This document shows positions 56,061-64,000 of a DNA stretch of 64,000 bases, piece by piece; positions within the stretch are counted from its first letter, which is position 1, and each line of letters opens with the position of its first letter. The notes beneath the pieces were generated by a model. That model was not told the origin of the DNA. It saw only the letters and a program-made list of their open reading frames with translations, and ran no database searches. The translations under genes were made by a program, and so were the position numbers. Source of the DNA: Methanolobus tindarius DSM 2278 (lineage in GTDB: Archaea; Halobacteriota; Methanosarcinia; Methanosarcinales; Methanosarcinaceae); contig NZ_AZAJ01000001.1 of the NCBI RefSeq assembly GCF_000504205.1, positions 3,074,879 through 3,138,878 on the forward strand, in the 5' to 3' direction.

Positions 56061-56216
56061 CTAGCGAATCTTCTTGCACAAATTCATATAAATATCTATT
56101 TTATCCTTTTGAACGAGTTCTTCAATCCAGGCCATTCCCCCACCCTGATCTATGCGAAAACTGAGTTCTTTGAAAAATTCAATTTCATCATCACTGAAGT
56201 AAATCATTTTTCCCAT
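56061..56216 (-). CDS. 51-residue acidic protein, unknown
   Basis: Starts at ATG 56216 after GAGGGAATGTAAA. The sequence is soluble and acidic (MGKMIYFSDDEIEFFKEL) and ends basic (NLCKKIR). It is preferred over the overlapping plus-strand frame at 55986-56237 because it has a good ribosome site and coding-like composition. Confidence 0.5.
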   Translation of the reverse strand: MGKMIYFSDDEIEFFKELSFRIDQGGGMAWIEELVQKDKIDIYMNLCKKIR

Positions 56217-56368
56217 TTTACATTCCCTCTGTTATGAGATAGATTATCTTTAGCTATTATCACATATATAGTATTCAACCATACTATTAACTCTTAGTGT
56301 ATTGAGTAATGGTGTGGATACTAGGAAACAAACTTTTGATTTCTCGATGATAAAAATGAGAATCATAT

Positions 56369-56896
56369 CTACTTTTTATGCAGATGGTACACAAGTTCTA
56401 TAATACCAGACTCATATTCCTGTGATGATTTTAGATCAAGCCTGATGTCCTTCCTGATATCTCTGAAAAGAGGGATCCCTTTTCCAAGAATAATTGGTTG
56501 TATTGCAATCCTCAGCTCACTGATAAGTCCTTTGTTAAGAAGAGGTGATATTATGGAAGAACCACCAACGACCCATATGAAACCACCGGTTCCAAGGATG
56601 AGATTCTCTGTGACACCTACCGGATCGTTGGAAAATATAATCCGGTCATTTATTTTTTCATCCTCAGGATATGGACTACGGGTTGTAAAAACGTAACATT
56701 CTTTTCCTTCATATGGCCACTTGCCAAAACCAAGTACCTGCCTGTAGGTTTTGTGTCCCATGAGCAGAGTGTCTGTTTTAGCAAGGAAGCTATCAAAATC
56801 ATATTCGTCTTCATCCAGCAGCCAGTCTACATTACCATTTTCGTCTGCAATATAGCCATCAAGGCTGCATGTTATTAACAATATTACTTCACGCAT
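56369..56896 (-). CDS. dihydrofolate-reductase-like (RibD C-terminal) protein
   Basis: 175 residues of the DHFR/RibD-C reductase fold: ITCSLDGYIADENG, LLMGHKTYRQV, FIWVVGGSSIISPLL, and IQPIILGKGIPLF. It is probably an NADPH-dependent pterin or riboflavin-related reductase; the true substrate is unknown in this subfamily. Monocistronic. Confidence 0.8.
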   Translation of the reverse strand: MREVILLITCSLDGYIADENGNVDWLLDEDEYDFDSFLAKTDTLLMGHKTYRQVLGFGKWPYEGKECYVFTTRSPYPEDEKINDRIIFSNDPVGVTENLILGTGGFIWVVGGSSIISPLLNKGLISELRIAIQPIILGKGIPLFRDIRKDIRLDLKSSQEYESGIIELVYHLHKK

Positions 56897-56973
56897 CTAA
56901 TCCCCATTACTAATCAGGTGCCCTGGTTATATTTGCTTAATGACAATGGTAAAAACTGACAATGATAGATTTA

Positions 56974-57402
56974 TCATGTCAGTGCGTATGGGAACTCTGT
57001 GATTTTCCATTCATCTTCCTGCTTTACAAGATCAAGTTCCTTTGTAACCTCATTATATTCAGGTTCAACTTCAATGAAATTCTCAAGAGAGAATTTGATA
57101 GCAACAGATGACTCATTTACAAGAACATCAACAACTGCAGTATTCTCGTTTACATATTCATTTGTCACTTCTATAAACTCATACTTGTCAGGATTTACAT
57201 CCTTGCAGATATCTACAAAATCTGAAAGCGATGTCTCTTCTTTGTAAGCTGTTGACATCATGTCATAACAGGTATCATAGTTTTCCTGGCTATATTCTGA
57301 TGCAAAATTCTCCACAGTCTTTGTAGGACTGCTTCCAATACCTGCACATCCTGCAGTCAGAAGAGCTAGCGTTACAATCAGGATTGTTATTTGTTTTTTC
57401 AT
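56974..57402 (-). CDS. putative lipoprotein, DUF4878-like
   Basis: 142 residues. Lipobox LLTAGCAG follows a hydrophobic signal. The mature part has the SPTKTVENFASEYSQENYDTCYDMMS pattern of NTF2-like/DUF4878 secreted proteins and ends with DEWKITEFPYALT. GAGGTGTGGTT precedes ATG 57402. Confidence 0.7.
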   Translation of the reverse strand: MKKQITILIVTLALLTAGCAGIGSSPTKTVENFASEYSQENYDTCYDMMSTAYKEETSLSDFVDICKDVNPDKYEFIEVTNEYVNENTAVVDVLVNESSVAIKFSLENFIEVEPEYNEVTKELDLVKQEDEWKITEFPYALT

Positions 57403-57620
57403 AACCACACCTCAGTTTTAATTGTACTGTACTAAGTGATTAAGTCTTTGGGTCAGACATACTTTCATATTCCGGAAACAGAATGTAGTGTTAACCTTCA
57501 TGTATCGGCAAATGAAGGAAAACAGAATGAAGAAAAAACATAATAAAGGATTCATATGCACTGGTTTTCGAATGTGTGATCACCTGTTTCCCACTATAAG
57601 TGGGCACTGCATGTGATAAG

Positions 57621-58250
57621 TCAGTTGTTATTTGAAGAAATGCGTTGGTTATGTCTAATAATCAAATCAAGATTTCCAGCAACAGACGTAGCAATTTTCC
57701 TGGCAAGATGATTTTGATAATGTTTGTAGGTGAAAAGACCTGTCATCTCATTGTATAAGCTGATGTTCCCCTGTATAAGCAACGGATAGTCATTTTTATC
57801 ATCTAATGATAATTCCACTGCTTTCATATTACCAAAGCCTTCTAAATCCAGATATTTAGTCTCACCTGATGCGGAAAAATCAAACTGGACATATACATCG
57901 GAATTTGAGTATATAGGAGTATACGAGAATGTTCCGACAGTACTTTTTACAAAAATAAATGGCGAGCCATAATCATCCCTCAATTCATCTGTGACTGTCA
58001 CTGAAAAACCCTCTTTTTCCAGAGCAGTGATTAACTCTCTTTCTACAATTGAATCAAATATCTCATCCTGATGGACGTACAGTATTATGTCACCATAGAA
58101 AAAATTCTCAATATTACCAGTAAAATTAGCACTAATGTCAGGGGATTTGTAACTAGCACTAGAACCTAATCCTAAATCCAGAAATGCAAATGAAAATAAG
58201 AAAAATGAAATTATTATGAATGTTGTTATCTGTTTTTTGCTGAACTCCAC
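57621..58250 (-). CDS. exported protein of unknown function
   Basis: 209 residues with an N-terminal membrane anchor (about 9-25). The exported domain is beta-rich, with GDIILYVHQDEIFDSIVE and FTYKHYQNHLARKIATSVA. No family is recognised. GTG start with GAGG eight bases upstream. The two surface proteins here lie in the same direction, 218 bp apart. Confidence 0.6.
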   Translation of the reverse strand: MEFSKKQITTFIIISFFLFSFAFLDLGLGSSASYKSPDISANFTGNIENFFYGDIILYVHQDEIFDSIVERELITALEKEGFSVTVTDELRDDYGSPFIFVKSTVGTFSYTPIYSNSDVYVQFDFSASGETKYLDLEGFGNMKAVELSLDDKNDYPLLIQGNISLYNEMTGLFTYKHYQNHLARKIATSVAGNLDLIIRHNQRISSNNN

Positions 58251-58513
58251 TTCTTTGCCTCTTTAATAAAAATATAGTAACTGATATATAAAAATTTCTA
58301 TTGTGGGTCTTGTAACAACAATTCCATTTCTGTCAAATGAAGGAATACGGCAGCATAAAATGTCAAAACCGCCAAATAAAGGAAATTAAAAACGACATAA
58401 CATTCACAAAGGTTTGTTTTTGTATAAATGTGCAGTCGTACACAAAATCAAAAAATATATATAGTATTAATATTACATGATAATCCCTATAGAAATACTA
58501 GAGATTGTTACTA

Positions 58514-58921
58514 ATGAAACTTTCAACAAAAAGTGAATATGCATGTCTGGCACTCATAGACCTTTCAGAAAACTATGGTTCAGGATACATAAAAATAGAA
58601 GATATCTGTCACAGACAGGATCTTCCCAGGAAATACATCGAGCAGCTATTATTATCCTTAAAAAGAGCTGGATACGTGAAAAGCCGTCGTGGAGCTGATG
58701 GCGGTTATATGCTGGCCAAAGAGCCTGCACAAATATCCCTTGCAGAGATCGTTAGGTTAATGGACGGGGCTCTGGCTCCGGTTAATTCGGTGAGCAAATA
58801 TTTCTATGAATGCACACCGCTTGAAAAGAATGAAGCACTGATCAAAGTGTTCAGAGAGATCAGAGACTACATTGCTGATAAAATGGAGAATACGACTTTT
58901 GCTGATCTGATAAAGGAATAA
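58514..58921 (+). CDS. Rrf2-family regulator
   Basis: 135 residues: MKLSTKSEYACLALIDLSEN (wHTH start), recognition region RQDLPRKYIEQLLLSLKRAG, and wing SRRGADGGYML are textbook Rrf2. Only one Cys occurs in the usual Fe-S cluster region (YECTPLEKN), so it likely does not bind a [2Fe-2S] cluster in the IscR manner. It is upstream of the duplicated wHTH pair. The regulon is unknown. Confidence 0.9.
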   Translation: MKLSTKSEYACLALIDLSENYGSGYIKIEDICHRQDLPRKYIEQLLLSLKRAGYVKSRRGADGGYMLAKEPAQISLAEIVRLMDGALAPVNSVSKYFYECTPLEKNEALIKVFREIRDYIADKMENTTFADLIKE

Positions 58922-59080
58922 TTTTTTTCAAATTAATCTATACTAAACCGATAGAGAATATAGAATAAGAAATAGAATCTAATCTAAATGGAGATTAAAC
59001 TTACAGTCACATGTTTCACAATATATTTGATTCCATGAATAACCACAACGCATCTACGGTAAGTAAAGGAGACCTGAACT

Positions 59081-59182
59081 ATGAAAAAAGCAGAAAATAT
59101 CTTAGATGGACATGAATTAAGAACACATCAGAAATTACAAGATAGTCATTGTGGACTCAAAAGGAAGGAATATCTTTGTTAA
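59081..59182 (+). CDS. conserved 33-residue ORF before wHTH paralogue 3
   Basis: ATG 59081 follows GGAGACCTGAACT. The predicted peptide shares residues K3, E12, R14, T15, Q17, Q20, D21, S22, C24, K27, E30 and the final Cys33 with the ORF at 59905. It overlaps the next gene's TTG by 7 bp, so translation is likely coupled. It may be a leader/small protein or simply the hitchhiking 5' part of the duplication. Confidence 0.5.
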   Translation: MKKAENILDGHELRTHQKLQDSHCGLKRKEYLC

Positions 59183-59505
59183 AAATGATGGACACAGTCA
59201 ATATGACAGGAGAAATTCAAAACACCATGTCTGATGAAGAACTGGTTGCATGGGTACTTGGTGTTGACAGACGCATTGTGGTGCTTGGTTCCATGAAAAA
59301 ACGTCCAATCCTTAAAGCATCTGATATTGCTCAGGAAACAAACAGATCTACACAGAATATAAGCCGTGCTCTTAAGGAATTCAACGAAAAAGGGTTCATT
59401 ACATGTCTTAATCCAGAAAAAACCACATGGAAGAGATATACAATCACAAGTACAGGAAAAGAATTACTGGAAAAATTCGACGACATGTTCTTTGATCCAA
59501 ATTAA
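59176..59505 (+). CDS. small wHTH regulator, paralogue 3
   Basis: 110 residues counted from TTG 59176 (GGAAGGA upstream); ATG 59185 is an alternative. Core: SDEELVAWVLGVDRRIVVLG, KASDIAQETNRSTQNISRAL and TTWKRYTITSTGKELLEK. About 90% identical to the gene 820 bp downstream. It is followed by a GAGGGG.../CTCCC hairpin and T6, a likely terminator. Confidence 0.85.
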   Translation: MLKMMDTVNMTGEIQNTMSDEELVAWVLGVDRRIVVLGSMKKRPILKASDIAQETNRSTQNISRALKEFNEKGFITCLNPEKTTWKRYTITSTGKELLEKFDDMFFDPN

Positions 59506-59824
59506 GTAAGAGGGGCTAACATTCAGGTCTATTCTCCCTTTTTTATTCTTATTTGCGTCCTTACATCAGAATTCACCGTTCCAAAATTCACGTAATCTTT
59601 CTTTTTCCCATAATTGTTCAATTATGGAGAGAGTTCAGGAAGATAATAACCTCTTAAACTTAAGGTGTATAGTAGGAAGCATACTTCCGCCCTAACGCCC
59701 GTACCAAAATAAAATATTTAGTAAAACAATGCTAAACAGCAAATTAGAGAAATGAGAATTTGAATCAATGTTAGAAGATATGAGAACTTATGAGAGACTG
59801 TGAAAAGTTTCGGGAAAGGTTTAA

Positions 59825-59842
59825 TAGCATGAATAATCATGA
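59825..59842. promoter_or_regulatory. CATGA-N4-TCATG site before paralogue 4
   Basis: TAGCATGAATAATCATGA sits just after a TATA-like GGTTTAATAG and matches the vhtG promoter sequence at 51133-51150 except for one base. The tandem copy before paralogue 3 (near 59035) keeps only the CATGAATAA half. Candidate common operator. Confidence 0.55.
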
Positions 59843-59904
59843 GGTATCTGATGGCTAACACCATTATTAATCATGATAGATTATTAATGCCGGAGACCTG
59901 AACC

Positions 59905-60006
59905 ATGAGAAAAGTAAACCATACCATTAAAAGACCTGAATCCAGAACATATCAGATTATGCAAGACAGCCTTTGTATCCACAAAAAGGAGGAATTGTTT
60001 TGTTGA
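59905..60006 (+). CDS. conserved 33-residue ORF before wHTH paralogue 4
   Basis: ATG 59905 follows GGAGACCTGAACC. Same length, spacing and end as the ORF at 59081, with matching residues along the length. It ends inside the start region of the next gene (TTG 60000), again coupled. Conservation of length, frame and residues after duplication argues it is translated. Confidence 0.5.
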   Translation: MRKVNHTIKRPESRTYQIMQDSLCIHKKEELFC

Positions 60007-60329
60007 AGATTATGGGAGCAATTGGTATGGAGAACACTACTCAAACCTACATGTCAGATGAAGAAATGATTGCATGGGTACTTGGTGTTGACAGGCGAAT
60101 TGTAGTTCTTGGATCCATGAAAAATAATCCAATACTTAAAGCATCTGATATTGCTCAGGAAACAAACAGGTCTACACAGAACATAAGCCGTGCTCTTAAA
60201 GAGTTCAACGAAAAAGGTTTCATTATGTGTCTTAATCCTGAAAAAACCACATGGAAAAGATACACAATTACAAGTGCCGGAAAAGAGTTACTGGAAAAAC
60301 TCGACGACATTTATTTCGATCCGAATTAA
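60000..60329 (+). CDS. small wHTH regulator, paralogue 4
   Basis: 110 residues from TTG 60000, with AAGGAGGAATT placed seven bases upstream; ATG 60012 is possible. Sequence nearly equals paralogue 3 (differences mostly in the N-terminal 20 residues). The downstream spacer (AATTAAGTGAGAGG...) is also duplicated. The unique intact promoter site links it to vhtG. Confidence 0.85.
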   Translation: MLKIMGAIGMENTTQTYMSDEEMIAWVLGVDRRIVVLGSMKNNPILKASDIAQETNRSTQNISRALKEFNEKGFIMCLNPEKTTWKRYTITSAGKELLEKLDDIYFDPN

Positions 60330-60445
60330 GTGAGAGGTGGCTAACGTCAGGGTCAGCTTTCCTCTTTACCTCTTATTTTCATTTCATGGATTCACTTTTG
60401 TTTCTATTTCAGTTCTAAAGTTCCAAATATACTATATGCACATTT

Positions 60446-62170
60446 TTAAGAATCATCTTCAACCTGCCTAATATACGGACCAAGAATCATGTCCTTATAT
60501 GCTCCACCGGCAGGAACCTTTGGATAAAGAACTTCTTCCCTGTCTGTACAGACCTCAAGGAAGCATGGTCCTTCTGAGTTAAGGAAAGCTCCCATTCCGT
60601 CTTTCAGATCTTTCCTGTCAGCAATCCTTTCAGCAAAAGCAAACCCGAAAGACTCTGCAATCTCCGCAAAGTGGACATCCTTTGGTCTTTGTGTTCCTGT
60701 TCTTTTACCATCATAAGCTGCATCCTGCAGGTTCTGGACCATTCCATCACTCCTGTTGTTGAGCATGAGTATCTTAATTGGCAGGTCAAGTGATGCGATT
60801 GTATGCAGTTCACCAAGGTTCATCCGCAGACTTCCGTCACCGTCTATTGCTATGACCCTTGCTTGCGGATTAGCATAGTGAACACCAATGGATGTTGGCA
60901 TGGAGAATCCCATTGTTCCAAAGGACCCAGAACTCATGAACGATTTTGCTTTCTGCATTGGAAGATACTGTGCTGCAAGCATCTGCTGATTTCCGACACC
61001 TGTTGTAACCATTGTATTGCCATCAACATATTCTGACAGAAGTGACATAACCTCAGCAGACTGGATAAATTCGGACTCCCGGCTATAATCCAGCGGCCAG
61101 GACCTCTTCAGGAATCTTGCACGTTCCTGCCATTCATAGATGTTCAACGTGATGTTATGTTTTTTAGCATAGTTGAGCAGGTCCATGATAGCTGTAGCAG
61201 CATCTCCGATAAATGTGAATTTAGGTCCTCTTTCAATCTTTATCTGATGCATTTTCTCAGGATTTATGTCGATATAAGCTATGTCTGTACCTATTGCAAA
61301 ACCGACCTTCTCTGCAACCCTGTCATCCCAGCGAACCCCTATTGCAAAGAAGAAATCATTCTCCTGAATTAGCATGTTGGCGTATGGTGTTCCAAACATT
61401 CCAAGCATTCCGAGATTGAGGTCATCCCGACCATCCAGGACTCCTTTTGCCATGAGGGTGTTAACCGACGGTATCTGGAAGTAGTTGTTAAACTCCCTGA
61501 TTGCATGGCTTCCGGCTTCAGAATTGAGACCTCCTCCAAGATAGAGCAGCGGCCTTTTTGAATTAAGGAATAACTGGAAGAATTCTTCACACTGTTCCTC
61601 GCAGAGATGCCTGTCATCATGATAACTTTCCTCAAACCTTATGACGTTCATGTCCTGGTACTCATGCATTTTCTGCTGTTTATCCAGCGGAATATCTATG
61701 ACAACAGGCCCCGGCTTTCCTGATTTTGCAAAGTAATATGCATCTTTGATTATTGACTCGAGGTCGTCACCATCAGAAATAAGCATGACTTTCTTGGCAG
61801 CTTCCCCGAATATGCCCTGTACATTGATATGCTGGAATGAATCGGTGCCTATCTTATGTCCGGGGACCTGACCGGCAAAGACCAGTAGGGGAATACTGTC
61901 ACCATAGGCATCAGCGACACTCGTAAGTGTGTTGGTGATTGCAGGTCCTGATGTAACTATAGCAACACCTACCTCGTTGCTGGATCGGGAATAACCGGCT
62001 GCACTGAAAGCTGCTGACTGCTCGTTCGAGTTAATGACTATCTCGATGTCACTCTTTTCAAGTGCATGGAAAACCGGCAGTATCGCCGCTCCGGTGTAAC
62101 CGAAAATTTGTTTGACCCCGAGGTCCTCCAGACTTTTAACTAATATTTCTGCTCCATTCATTTCTTCCAT
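60446..62170 (-). CDS. acetolactate-synthase-like TPP enzyme
   Basis: 574 residues with the three-domain TPP enzyme layout: N-terminal catalytic Glu in SNEQSAAFSAAGYSR, middle domain (YLGGGLNSEAGSHAI), and TPP/Mg motif GDGSLRMN...NNRS. In true acetolactate synthases the next residues read GMVxQWQ; here they read GMVQNLQ, so the substrate pocket differs. No regulatory (IlvN) subunit is adjacent. It may be an acetolactate synthase isoform or another 2-oxoacid enzyme. GGAGAATTATA supports ATG 62170. Confidence 0.75.
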   Translation of the reverse strand: MEEMNGAEILVKSLEDLGVKQIFGYTGAAILPVFHALEKSDIEIVINSNEQSAAFSAAGYSRSSNEVGVAIVTSGPAITNTLTSVADAYGDSIPLLVFAGQVPGHKIGTDSFQHINVQGIFGEAAKKVMLISDGDDLESIIKDAYYFAKSGKPGPVVIDIPLDKQQKMHEYQDMNVIRFEESYHDDRHLCEEQCEEFFQLFLNSKRPLLYLGGGLNSEAGSHAIREFNNYFQIPSVNTLMAKGVLDGRDDLNLGMLGMFGTPYANMLIQENDFFFAIGVRWDDRVAEKVGFAIGTDIAYIDINPEKMHQIKIERGPKFTFIGDAATAIMDLLNYAKKHNITLNIYEWQERARFLKRSWPLDYSRESEFIQSAEVMSLLSEYVDGNTMVTTGVGNQQMLAAQYLPMQKAKSFMSSGSFGTMGFSMPTSIGVHYANPQARVIAIDGDGSLRMNLGELHTIASLDLPIKILMLNNRSDGMVQNLQDAAYDGKRTGTQRPKDVHFAEIAESFGFAFAERIADRKDLKDGMGAFLNSEGPCFLEVCTDREEVLYPKVPAGGAYKDMILGPYIRQVEDDS

Positions 62171-62287
62171 TATAATTCTCCGTGAAAGAAACGATCCCGG
62201 CGCAGGATACACTAATCAGTAAAGTAACCAAAAAACAGTGCACTTGAGCCAGAAAAGTTTCGATTATCGTGCTCAAGCGTTTAGCAC

Positions 62288-62372
62288 TACCACTACTAAA
62301 GACACAGATACATTACGTAAAGTGTGAGTTGTGGTAGAGTTTTGCATTAATTTAGGATTGGAGGTAGTGGTA
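62288..62372 (-). ncRNA. long-stem A/C-rich element, leader of ALS-like gene
   Basis: TACCACTAC (62288-62296) pairs with GTAGTGGTA (62364-62372). An alternative stem CTACCAC (62287-62293) with GTGGTAG (62331-62337) competes. On the minus strand the loop is A/C-rich with CTACCTCCAATCC, as in the 24-27 kb array. It lies in the 350-bp spacer upstream of the ALS-like gene, near a TATATAAATAAG box. It may be a leader switch or its own small RNA. Confidence 0.4.
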
Positions 62373-62521
62373 TTTAAGAATAATGCTTTGTCACAAATCA
62401 TATTTATTTTTTAATACTGAGAAAACTATATTAGAAATTGTCTTATTTATATACAATGAATTATATAGATTCTGTTAATAAGTATCCATGCTTCTAATTT
62501 GGCACGCTTTTGATGTTGGAT

Positions 62522-64000
62522 ATGGGAACTGGTAAAATGGAGTTAAAAGATCCAGAAATAAATGCATCTGACCATAATGAAACTAAGGAAAAAAACGAAT
62601 TTTTACTTAAACAAAGACTTGATTATGAGCATGCAACAGTACAATGCATGCGTACTTTACTTGAGCCGGGGAGTATAGATGATATCTTACCCAGAATACT
62701 TAAGATCGTACACAGGGTTGTAGACAACAGCAGAACCTATATTTTTAAAAATGAACCTGATCCTGAACGTGGTCTGTGCATGTCCCAGATATATGAAGCA
62801 GTTTCTCAAGGTATTGAACCCCAGATTAACAATCCTGAACTGCAACATATTTCTTATAATGAAGCTACACCGACATTATTAACTGTTTTAGAAAACAGAC
62901 ATCATTTTGCATATTTAGTAGAAGAACTTGAAGACCCGGAGAGAACAATCCTTTCAGAGCAAGGTATTCTTTCAGTACTTATTATCCCTATTTATGCCAG
63001 TAAGGATTTCTGGGGGTTTATCGGCTTTGATGATTGTGAAAAAGCCCGTGAATGGGATGAAAATGATATAGACCTCCTACGAATAGTTGCTGATGGTATC
63101 GGGGAGCTTATTTCCCACCGGAAAGCAGAAAATGAACTAAGAGAAAGTGAAGCTTTACTGAATGAAGTTGGAAGAATTGGAAAAATAGGTGGATGGGAGT
63201 ATGATGTGGCAAGTGGAAATGGTAAATGGACTTCTGAGGTTTACAGGATACATGAAGTAGAGATGGACTCTGATCTAAGTGTTGCAGATACTCTTGAATT
63301 TTATCCGGCTGAATCGAGAAAACTAGTTGAAAAAGCGTTCAACGATGCTATTGAAAAAGCGAAACCATATGATCTTGAACTGGAATTGATTACTGGAAAA
63401 GGCAATCACAAATGGATAAGGACAAGAGGTCGCCCAACAATAGAAAATGGTAAAAATGTAAAGATAATCGGATCGTTTCAGGACATAACGGAATACAAAA
63501 ATGCTGAGAAAAAACGTCGTGAAAGTGAAGAAAAACTAAAGATATTCATTGAGCATGCACCGGTGACCATAGCAATGCTAGACCGGAATATGCAGCACAT
63601 AGCCGTAAGTAGAAAATGGCTTGAAGAACTCGGTAGTACTGAGGATATCATCGGACTGTCACATTATGAAGTTTACCCCTTTATAAATAACGAAGTCAGA
63701 GAAGCACATCAACGTGCTCTGAAAGGAGATATCGTCCGCAAGGAAGAAGATAGAATTAAGCTACCTGATGGAAGTATTCGTTGGACTCGTTGGGAAGTCA
63801 GACCATGGAAAGCATCCGATGGTACTATAGGCGGAATAATTATTTTTTCAGAGAATATCACTGAAAGAAAAGAATCTGAGATCGCACTCAAGGAAAGTAA
63901 AGCGCTTCTCAGTGAAGTAGGAGAAATTGCTAAAATTGGTGGGTGGGAGCTGGATGTTAAATCAAATAAAGTTACATGGACAGAGGAAGTTGAGGAAATC
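62522..64000 (+). CDS. GAF/multi-PAS sensor protein, truncated at window end
   Basis: The frame is open to the right edge (493 codons seen). ATG 62522 or ATG 62537 starts it. A GAF domain (about residues 45-200, e.g. SVLIIPIYASKDFWGFIGF) is followed by PAS repeats. Two PAS linkers are near copies (SEALLNEVGRIGKIGGWE and SKALLSEVGEIAKIGGWE), so internal duplication occurred. It is likely a sensor histidine kinase like the two at the other end; the kinase core would lie outside the window. Confidence 0.85.
   Translation, partial: MGTGKMELKDPEINASDHNETKEKNEFLLKQRLDYEHATVQCMRTLLEPGSIDDILPRILKIVHRVVDNSRTYIFKNEPDPERGLCMSQIYEAVSQGIEPQINNPELQHISYNEATPTLLTVLENRHHFAYLVEELEDPERTILSEQGILSVLIIPIYASKDFWGFIGFDDCEKAREWDENDIDLLRIVADGIGELISHRKAENELRESEALLNEVGRIGKIGGWEYDVASGNGKWTSEVYRIHEVEMDSDLSVADTLEFYPAESRKLVEKAFNDAIEKAKPYDLELELITGKGNHKWIRTRGRPTIENGKNVKIIGSFQDITEYKNAEKKRRESEEKLKIFIEHAPVTIAMLDRNMQHIAVSRKWLEELGSTEDIIGLSHYEVYPFINNEVREAHQRALKGDIVRKEEDRIKLPDGSIRWTRWEVRPWKASDGTIGGIIIFSENITERKESEIALKESKALLSEVGEIAKIGGWELDVKSNKVTWTEEVEEI

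Noticed and set aside
55986-56237. Plus-strand 83-codon ORF
   Set aside because: Phe/Leu-rich, no ribosome site, and antisense to a better small ORF at 56061-56216.

Overview
The window is archaeal and reads as a methylotrophic or hydrogen-using methanogen of the Methanosarcinales (inference). Supporting signs are a methanophenazine-type hydrogenase operon (vhtGACD), a RuBisCO of the type known from Methanococcoides burtonii, archaeal TATA promoters, GGTGAT-type ribosome binding sites, a tRNA-Gln gene, and PAS-rich histidine kinases. A Methanolobus/Methanococcoides-like genus would fit. Genes are moderately AT-rich and the spacers strongly so.

Layout. 1-9 kb: a 5'-truncated PAS histidine kinase, an exported transglutaminase-like protein, an ornithine/lysine-type decarboxylase, a second large PAS kinase and membrane proteins. 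9-18 kb: a SIMPL protein, RuBisCO with a CPBP-family membrane protein, an FKBP isomerase, a drug exporter, a NorD/CbbO-like VWA protein and an unknown gene. 18-24 kb: three small membrane proteins, a UPF0182 protein that appears to start at ATT, tRNA-Gln(CUG), and three small regulators or zinc-ribbon proteins. 24.1-29.1 kb: 5 kb without convincing ordinary genes. It holds a tandem series of about a dozen long-stem, A/C-rich-loop elements, several with their own TATA box and T-tract. I read them as a family of small RNA genes. Dispersed relatives lie at 12.6-12.8 kb and 62.3 kb. 29-35 kb: an MFS transporter, an alkaline-phosphatase-superfamily protein, a PPP phosphatase, then a sulfur-handling cluster (TusA, DsrE-like, an IscS homologue lacking the PLP lysine, and IscU fused to a DUF59-like domain). 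35-38 kb: a two-gene unit of a small protein and a STAND/NB-ARC-TPR ATPase that share an N-terminal motif, a candidate immune or signalling pair. 38-41 kb: RNase III (uncommon in archaea), a gamma-carbonic anhydrase and a wHTH regulator.

41.6-55.5 kb is one functional block: hypF, a divergent tatC pair, two tatA genes, hypCDABE on the minus strand, and vhtGACD on the plus strand. The Hyp proteins build the NiFe(CN)2CO centre. VhtD trims the VhtA C-terminus. Tat exports folded VhtGA through the VhtG twin-arginine signal. Cytochrome b VhtC passes electrons to methanophenazine. vhtD appears to start at ACG.

55.6-60.4 kb carries three more wHTH regulators related to the one at 40.6 kb. Two are a recent tandem duplication, each preceded by a conserved 33-codon ORF. 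The last shares a CATGA-N4-TCATG inverted repeat with the vhtG promoter, so this family may regulate the hydrogenase. The window ends with an acetolactate-synthase-like enzyme and the start of a third PAS kinase that runs off the right edge.
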